A stretch of 64,000 nucleotides of DNA from Cyanobium sp. CZS25K (GTDB taxonomy: Bacteria > Cyanobacteriota > Cyanobacteriia > PCC-6307 > Cyanobiaceae), in the NCBI GenBank assembly GCA_030373325.1, contig JAUCZB010000001.1:305723-369722 (forward strand), read 5' to 3'. The translations under genes and the position numbers were made by a program. The notes beneath the pieces are model-generated. The model saw nothing but the letters and a program-made list of their open reading frames with translations, was not told the DNA's origin and did no database searches. Position 1 is the stretch's first letter; every line of letters begins with the position of its first letter. Of the stretch, positions 59,839 through 64,000 are shown piece after piece.

Positions 59839-59979
59839 ATGCTCGCCTATCAGGATGCCTTGCGTCAGGGCCGCGAGCTCGCTGAAGCGATCGGTCTCCG
59901 TTCTGTGCCCGCTGAGATTGGTGCCACAGCGATCGGTCAGGGACAGCTCAATCTCCACGAGCGCTTCGAGGGGCTGTAG
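59839..59979 (+). pseudogene. SIMPL-domain gene 3' remnant
   Basis: The 46 residues MLAYQDALRQGRELAEAIGL then RSVPAEIG match AYQDALDQAREVAAAVGL, SQLSPLEV near the end of the SIMPL protein at 37571-38281. The upstream part is absent. It lies between the IS5 remnant and the TpsB gene; 59667-59838 holds nothing recognisable. Confidence 0.55.
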
Positions 59980-60016
59980 AGCCTTCCTCCCAGGCAGGTG
60001 ATCCGGACGACCCCGC

Positions 60017-61735
60017 TCAGAACCGGTACTTCACCAGGGCGTAGATCCCCTTGCCCAGGGCCCAGTCGGTCCATTCGCCCAGGTTGTCGTTGGTTTCGAA
60101 CTGTTCCACCCAGCCCAGTTCCACCAGCCAGCTGTTGCCTGCCAACCAGCGCGCCAGGATCCCGCCGGAGCCAACCGTGTCTGAGAAGGTGACCCCACCC
60201 AGGGTGGTCTTCACGCCACCGATTCCGATGAACGGCACCAGCTGGAGGCTCTGGTTGTCCTTCTTCCAGAAGGTCCAGGCCACTTCCGCGGTGCCGAGCC
60301 AGCCGCTGTCGCCACTCAGGAACTGACCTGGCAGGCCGCGGAGGCCGGTATCGGACCCCACGTTGAACTGCATCGCGTTGGTGAGGGGCTTGAAGGCCAC
60401 CTGGCCGCCGGCCCGCAGGTTCAGTTGCCAGCTGGGGGCAAAGGCCCAGGCCGCTGAGATCAGGCCGCCGAGGGCGGTGGATTCGCCGGGATAGAGATCC
60501 ACCTCGGCCAGCTCTTTGCGCTGCTGCGCTGACGTGGCGGCGGCAATGCCCTGCAGCAGATACACGTTGCCGGCCCAGCCGACCGAGCCGCTGAGGCCAT
60601 TGGCGGCCAGCCCGACCCGCAGGTAGCCATTGCTGGGGGAGCGCACGCTCTCCGGCACCTGGCCCGGCAGGGCCTCGCCGTCGAGATAGGTGTTGCTGCG
60701 ATTGACGCTGAATCCGGCGAACAGACTCCAGCGCTCGCTGAGGGTATCCTTGAACACCCATTCGACCTGGCCCAGCGCCTGGAACTGGGTCGTGGAGACG
60801 CCGTTGGTGGGGGAAGGCAGCTCGATCAGGTTGCGGCGGCTATAGCCGAAGGCACCGGTGAAGTTCCATTGATCGGCCAGGGGCACCGTGTAGCTCACCG
60901 AGGTGATCACCGCCCCGAGCGAGGGCGTGGTGTCGGAGTCGAGCTCCGCGTAGATCAGCAGGGTGTCGCCGCGGGTGGCGAGGTTGGCCTTGGCGATCGT
61001 GCCGACGACGCGCGCTTCACCGGAGCCGTTGGAGCCGTCGTTGCGGAGGGAGAACTCTCCTTGCCAGGGCTGGTCGCTGGGCTGGAAGCTCACCGTGAAG
61101 ACCGCCTGGGAGGGGTCGCTGCCCAGCCGTGAGAGGTTGCCCCGCACGTTGGTCACGCCCGGCAGTCGCTTCAGCAGTTGCAACTGCTGCTCCACGGTGG
61201 GCAGGTGCAGCACCGAGCCCTGTAGGGGTCCCAGCAGCCGCGACACCTTGCGGCTGAGACGACCGTCGTCGCTGTTGACGCGCAGTTCTACCACACGCCC
61301 CTCGACCACCTCCAGGTAGCCCGGGGCTGGAGTGCGCTTCACATAGACGCGGCTGTTGAGATAGCCATCCACCACCAGCCGGGCCGTGAGGACGGCGGCA
61401 CAGGTCTCGAGCCGTTTGGCCGCTGCCTCCCCGGCGCCGCACCCGGCCAGGATTGTCGAGAGCTCAGAGGCGTCGTAGACGGTGATCCCCTCCACGCGGG
61501 GCTCTGCGCTGCTGCCGGAGTGGCCGGGTTCGGCCGGAGGCCGGGTGCCGGGTTGATCCGGGGGTTCAGGCGTCTGGATCGGGGTCTCGCCTTCGCTCGG
61601 TTCCTGGATCTCCACCGGGACTGGTTGCTGCTCTCCCCTGGGGGCAGGACGTTGTTCTCCGGCATCGGGTCCGGGGAGCCGAATCGGGCTGTTCTGCAGC
61701 GGGGGCGCAACCAGTTGGGCTAGCAGGAGGAGCAT
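60017..61735 (-). CDS. TpsB / ShlB-FhaC-HecB family outer membrane transporter (complete)
   Basis: Outer membrane pore that secretes and activates its TpsA partner. The 572-residue protein has a short hydrophobic N-terminus (MLLLLAQLVAPPL), a Pro/Glu-rich linker (about 20-80) and a POTRA region (about 80-230, with LEVVEGRVVELRV). The C-terminal beta-barrel includes the GLRGLPGQ motif of the conserved loop 6 type and terminal strand ALVKYRF. It is divergent from the TpsA gene starting at 62191, the expected partner. The truncated paralogue at 30541 aligns with its barrel. Confidence 0.92.
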   Translation of the reverse strand: MLLLLAQLVAPPLQNSPIRLPGPDAGEQRPAPRGEQQPVPVEIQEPSEGETPIQTPEPPDQPGTRPPAEPGHSGSSAEPRVEGITVYDASELSTILAGCGAGEAAAKRLETCAAVLTARLVVDGYLNSRVYVKRTPAPGYLEVVEGRVVELRVNSDDGRLSRKVSRLLGPLQGSVLHLPTVEQQLQLLKRLPGVTNVRGNLSRLGSDPSQAVFTVSFQPSDQPWQGEFSLRNDGSNGSGEARVVGTIAKANLATRGDTLLIYAELDSDTTPSLGAVITSVSYTVPLADQWNFTGAFGYSRRNLIELPSPTNGVSTTQFQALGQVEWVFKDTLSERWSLFAGFSVNRSNTYLDGEALPGQVPESVRSPSNGYLRVGLAANGLSGSVGWAGNVYLLQGIAAATSAQQRKELAEVDLYPGESTALGGLISAAWAFAPSWQLNLRAGGQVAFKPLTNAMQFNVGSDTGLRGLPGQFLSGDSGWLGTAEVAWTFWKKDNQSLQLVPFIGIGGVKTTLGGVTFSDTVGSGGILARWLAGNSWLVELGWVEQFETNDNLGEWTDWALGKGIYALVKYRF

Positions 61736-62190
61736 CTCAGGCCCGCTGAACGCAATTCCAGCCAGGCATCTTGGCCGGAAGGATCGAGGGTCGCCAAGGC
61801 TGATGTGCCGCTGTTTCGATCGTTTGAAAGGCTTCAGACTGTGTTGTTGTGATTCTCCCCTTGAGGTGGATGAGTGATATTGGCTGGCTACAGCCCAGCT
61901 GGGAGTGGTCCTTCCCTGCTGTCAGACCTTTTAGCACTGGCACTGGCATTCTCGGCAGTCTTGGTAGCGGTTGCGACATCATCAGGGCCATCCGAGAGTT
62001 TGCTGTGAAAAGACATTGGCTGGCGTCGTGAAGTTGCTCCACGCCAACATGCTCTGATTGAGCTTAGCGGTTAAAGTATCCCTACCATAGGCTGAAGTAA
62101 TTAGCGATGGGCTGTACGACACGCGGCAATTTTTGCGGCCTCGGTGGGGGCCTTTGCGTCTCGCGGATTCCACGAGAGCAGGCCCCCCCC
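61736..62190. other. Divergent intergenic region between tpsB and tpsA
   Basis: No convincing gene is seen in this 455-base, more AT-rich stretch. It must contain both promoters. TTGAGC at 62058 and TACCAT at 62083 are a weak -35/-10 candidate for tpsA, with 19-base spacing. A run of eight C precedes the tpsA ATG. Confidence 0.4.
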
Positions 62191-64000
62191 ATGGCGGCAA
62201 AGGCTCAATCCCGCCTCTGGGCGTTGGGCCTCGGGGCCGGCCTGGGCCTCACGGGGCTGCTCCTGGGTGCTGGTCGTGCTGCTGCGCAGGTGACGGGGGC
62301 GGCTGGGGCGAGGAGCCTGGGCACGGTGGTGAATGGCGTCAAGGACGGCAGCTGCAATGCCGGTCTGTGCGGTGTGAGTGGTGGCACGGGCGCCGGCAGC
62401 AACCTGTTTCATCGCTTTGGCGCATTCGATACGCGCGGTGGCATCACAGGAGTACGGATTGAGTCGGCTGGATATAGCAATGTCATGGTGGGAGTGATCA
62501 ATTCCCTGGGCAGTTTCATTGATAAGCCGGTTGCTCTCAGTGGCAAGGGAAATCTGTTCTGGTTGTCTCCTGGCGGAATCACGATCAGTGGATCCGGCGG
62601 CTTCCAGAATGTGCAGCATCTCAATCTCAGCACCGCCACGGGTCTGCGGATTGGATCCGGCCTGTTTGATGTGCTGGGAACAACGCCGGCCCAGGCGGCC
62701 TTGCTCAGTGGTGAACCGCTGCGGGGCCGCTCTGGCCTGGTGACTGATCCGGCGAGTCTGGCGGCGCTGGGGTTGATCAGCAATGGCGATCTGAGCATCG
62801 ATGGCGGCACGCTCACGGTGGATCAGAGCCTGCTGATGGATGCCCAGGGCGGCAATGTGCTTCTGCAGGTGGCGCGTCTGCTGGTGAGCGGCGGCGAGAT
62901 CGAGGTGGCCGGCCGAGATGTGAGCATCAGCGCCAGTGAGCTGTACGTGAGCAGCCCAGACGGTGTGGGCGGGCGGATCGCGGTGGAGGGAGAGTCGGTG
63001 AGTGTTCGCCATAGCCGCCTTGATGCGAGTGGAGCCACCGGCGGCGGCAACGTCCGCATCGGTGGTGGCATCCGCGGTGAGGATCCCACCATCCGCAATG
63101 CCTCCAGCCTCACAGCGGATAGCAATACCACCATCACCGCCGATGCCATCGGTGCAGGCAATGGAGGTGAGGTGATCCTCTACGCCAAAGACAACGCCTC
63201 CCTCGATGCTCAGCTCTCCGCAAGAGGCGGAGGTGAAAGCGGTGACGGTGGCTTCATTGAAACCTCCGCCGGCCTCCTCAGTGTGTCCAAGGCTCCCGAT
63301 ATCTCTGCTCCCAATGGCGAAGCCGGAACATGGCTGATTGATCCCTTCAACATCGAGATCGTGGGTCCAGCCGCGATCAGCGGCGGGGATCCGATCACAA
63401 CAGGCGAGTCACCGTTCACCGGCGTGGGCGACGGGGTTCCCACCAGCAAGCTGGATGTGACCCTGCTGGAGCAGGCGCTCGACGCCGGCGGCACGGTGAT
63501 CGTGGACACCACTGACACCCCGGGCAACAGCGGCACCGGCGCCGGAGACATCTCCGTCCTGGCCCCGATCACCACCACGGCGGGGGGCGCCGGGGCCAGC
63601 CTGGAACTGCGGGCGCACAACGACATCCACCTGAATGCCGCGATCACGAGCACGGGCAACCGGCTGGATGTGGACTTCGTGAGCGATCAGGACAACAACG
63701 GCGCTGGCTCCCTGCGCTGGGGCAGTGTTCGCCTCGATCTGCAGGGCGGCTCCGCCACGGCCCGGGACATGACCATCACCCCTGGCGCGGCGGCGGTGCT
63801 GGCGGCCGGCTCCGCCCTGGAGGCCGGCAGCCTCATGCTCAGCTCGGGTTCTCTCACGTTGGATGGCCCGGCGGTGTTCAGCGAAGAGCTGACTATTGCC
63901 GGTGGAACGCTGACAGGTGCGGGCGATGTAACGCTGCCCGGAGGGTTCACCTGGAGCGGCGGCACCATCTCCGGCACGGGTGGCCTCACCGTCGACGGTC
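62191..64000 (+). CDS. TpsA filamentous-haemagglutinin-type exoprotein (3' end outside window)
   Basis: Large secreted beta-helical exoprotein. The frame is open from ATG 62191 to the window edge (603 codons). It has a signal peptide (LWALGLGAGLGLTGLLL...AAAQ) and a TPS/haemagglutination domain (about 35-170). That domain includes NLFHRFGAFDTRGG and GNLFWLSPGGITISG, variants of the NPNGI-type TPS core. Gly/Ser/Thr-rich beta-helix repeats follow, with the cyanobacterial WLIDPFNIEIV marker near residue 385. An in-frame ATG at 62107 would add 28 residues. The divergent tpsB at 60017 is the probable dedicated transporter. Confidence 0.9.
   Translation, partial: MAAKAQSRLWALGLGAGLGLTGLLLGAGRAAAQVTGAAGARSLGTVVNGVKDGSCNAGLCGVSGGTGAGSNLFHRFGAFDTRGGITGVRIESAGYSNVMVGVINSLGSFIDKPVALSGKGNLFWLSPGGITISGSGGFQNVQHLNLSTATGLRIGSGLFDVLGTTPAQAALLSGEPLRGRSGLVTDPASLAALGLISNGDLSIDGGTLTVDQSLLMDAQGGNVLLQVARLLVSGGEIEVAGRDVSISASELYVSSPDGVGGRIAVEGESVSVRHSRLDASGATGGGNVRIGGGIRGEDPTIRNASSLTADSNTTITADAIGAGNGGEVILYAKDNASLDAQLSARGGGESGDGGFIETSAGLLSVSKAPDISAPNGEAGTWLIDPFNIEIVGPAAISGGDPITTGESPFTGVGDGVPTSKLDVTLLEQALDAGGTVIVDTTDTPGNSGTGAGDISVLAPITTTAGGAGASLELRAHNDIHLNAAITSTGNRLDVDFVSDQDNNGAGSLRWGSVRLDLQGGSATARDMTITPGAAAVLAAGSALEAGSLMLSSGSLTLDGPAVFSEELTIAGGTLTGAGDVTLPGGFTWSGGTISGTGGLTVDG

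Noticed and set aside
61849..62031. 60-codon plus-strand frame in the tpsB-tpsA gap
   Set aside because: Tryptophan-rich, no ribosome binding site and no recognisable family; more likely promoter-region sequence.
1..64000. tRNA, rRNA or CRISPR loci
   Set aside because: No cloverleaf with a GGTTCGAATC-type T arm, no rRNA core sequence and no regularly spaced direct repeats were seen.

Overview
The window is about 64 kb of GC-rich DNA from a cyanobacterium, most like the Cyanobium / sub-alpine Synechococcus picocyanobacteria. The evidence is the dnaB-rplI pair, adjacent flv1-flv3 flavodiiron genes, acyl-lipid desaturases, a HpsJ-like protein beside a PEP-CTERM protein, speA-ndk and thiO-gatB-coaE blocks, and scattered GCGATCGC (HIP1-type) octamers. 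No tRNA, rRNA or CRISPR array was found. Long open frames antisense to the GC-rich genes were judged to be shadows.

Layout. 1-14.5 kb is mostly housekeeping: a sterol-desaturase-family protein, dnaB, rplI, two delta-9-type desaturases, a methionine gamma-lyase-like enzyme, gcvH-gcvP and flv3-flv1. 14.5-23.8 kb holds a broken PilZ gene, hsp20, a MEKHLA protein, a HpsJ-like membrane protein with a PEP-CTERM exoprotein, and a SWIM-protein/SNF2-helicase pair separated by a front-end desaturase. 23.8-30.5 kb has a frameshifted GAF/HD-GYP gene, a glutaminase-STAS-cyclic-nucleotide-binding fusion and alaS.

30.5-44 kb is an accessory signalling and envelope region. It carries a truncated TpsB, a CHAT protease-like protein, DUF3307 and DUF928 proteins, a CHASE2-nucleotide cyclase overlapping an MscS channel with a cyclic-nucleotide-binding (CNB) domain, a SIMPL protein, two FecR-like proteins (one with a CAP-like C-terminus), and a CNB-patatin phospholipase divergent from a second CHASE2-cyclase. 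A third CHASE2-cyclase, translationally coupled to a FecR protein, lies at 50.3-52.9 kb. Three membrane cyclases and three effectors with apparently intact CNB pockets in one window suggest a cyclic-nucleotide circuit that senses the cell envelope. This is the best candidate here for an undescribed system.

44-59.3 kb is a speA-ndk-thiO-gatB-coaE backbone broken by insertions. Between ndk and thiO lie an amine oxidase, a decayed IS5-type element with a 4-bp target duplication, a thiO fragment, an exact 178-bp second copy of the ndk 3' end, and the FecR/CHASE2 pair. Between gatB and a ruined coaE lie a double 2-oxoglutarate oxygenase and then a second, diverged gatB 3' end. 59.3-64 kb contains a second IS5 remnant, a SIMPL remnant and a divergent two-partner secretion pair: complete TpsB, and TpsA running off the end of the window.
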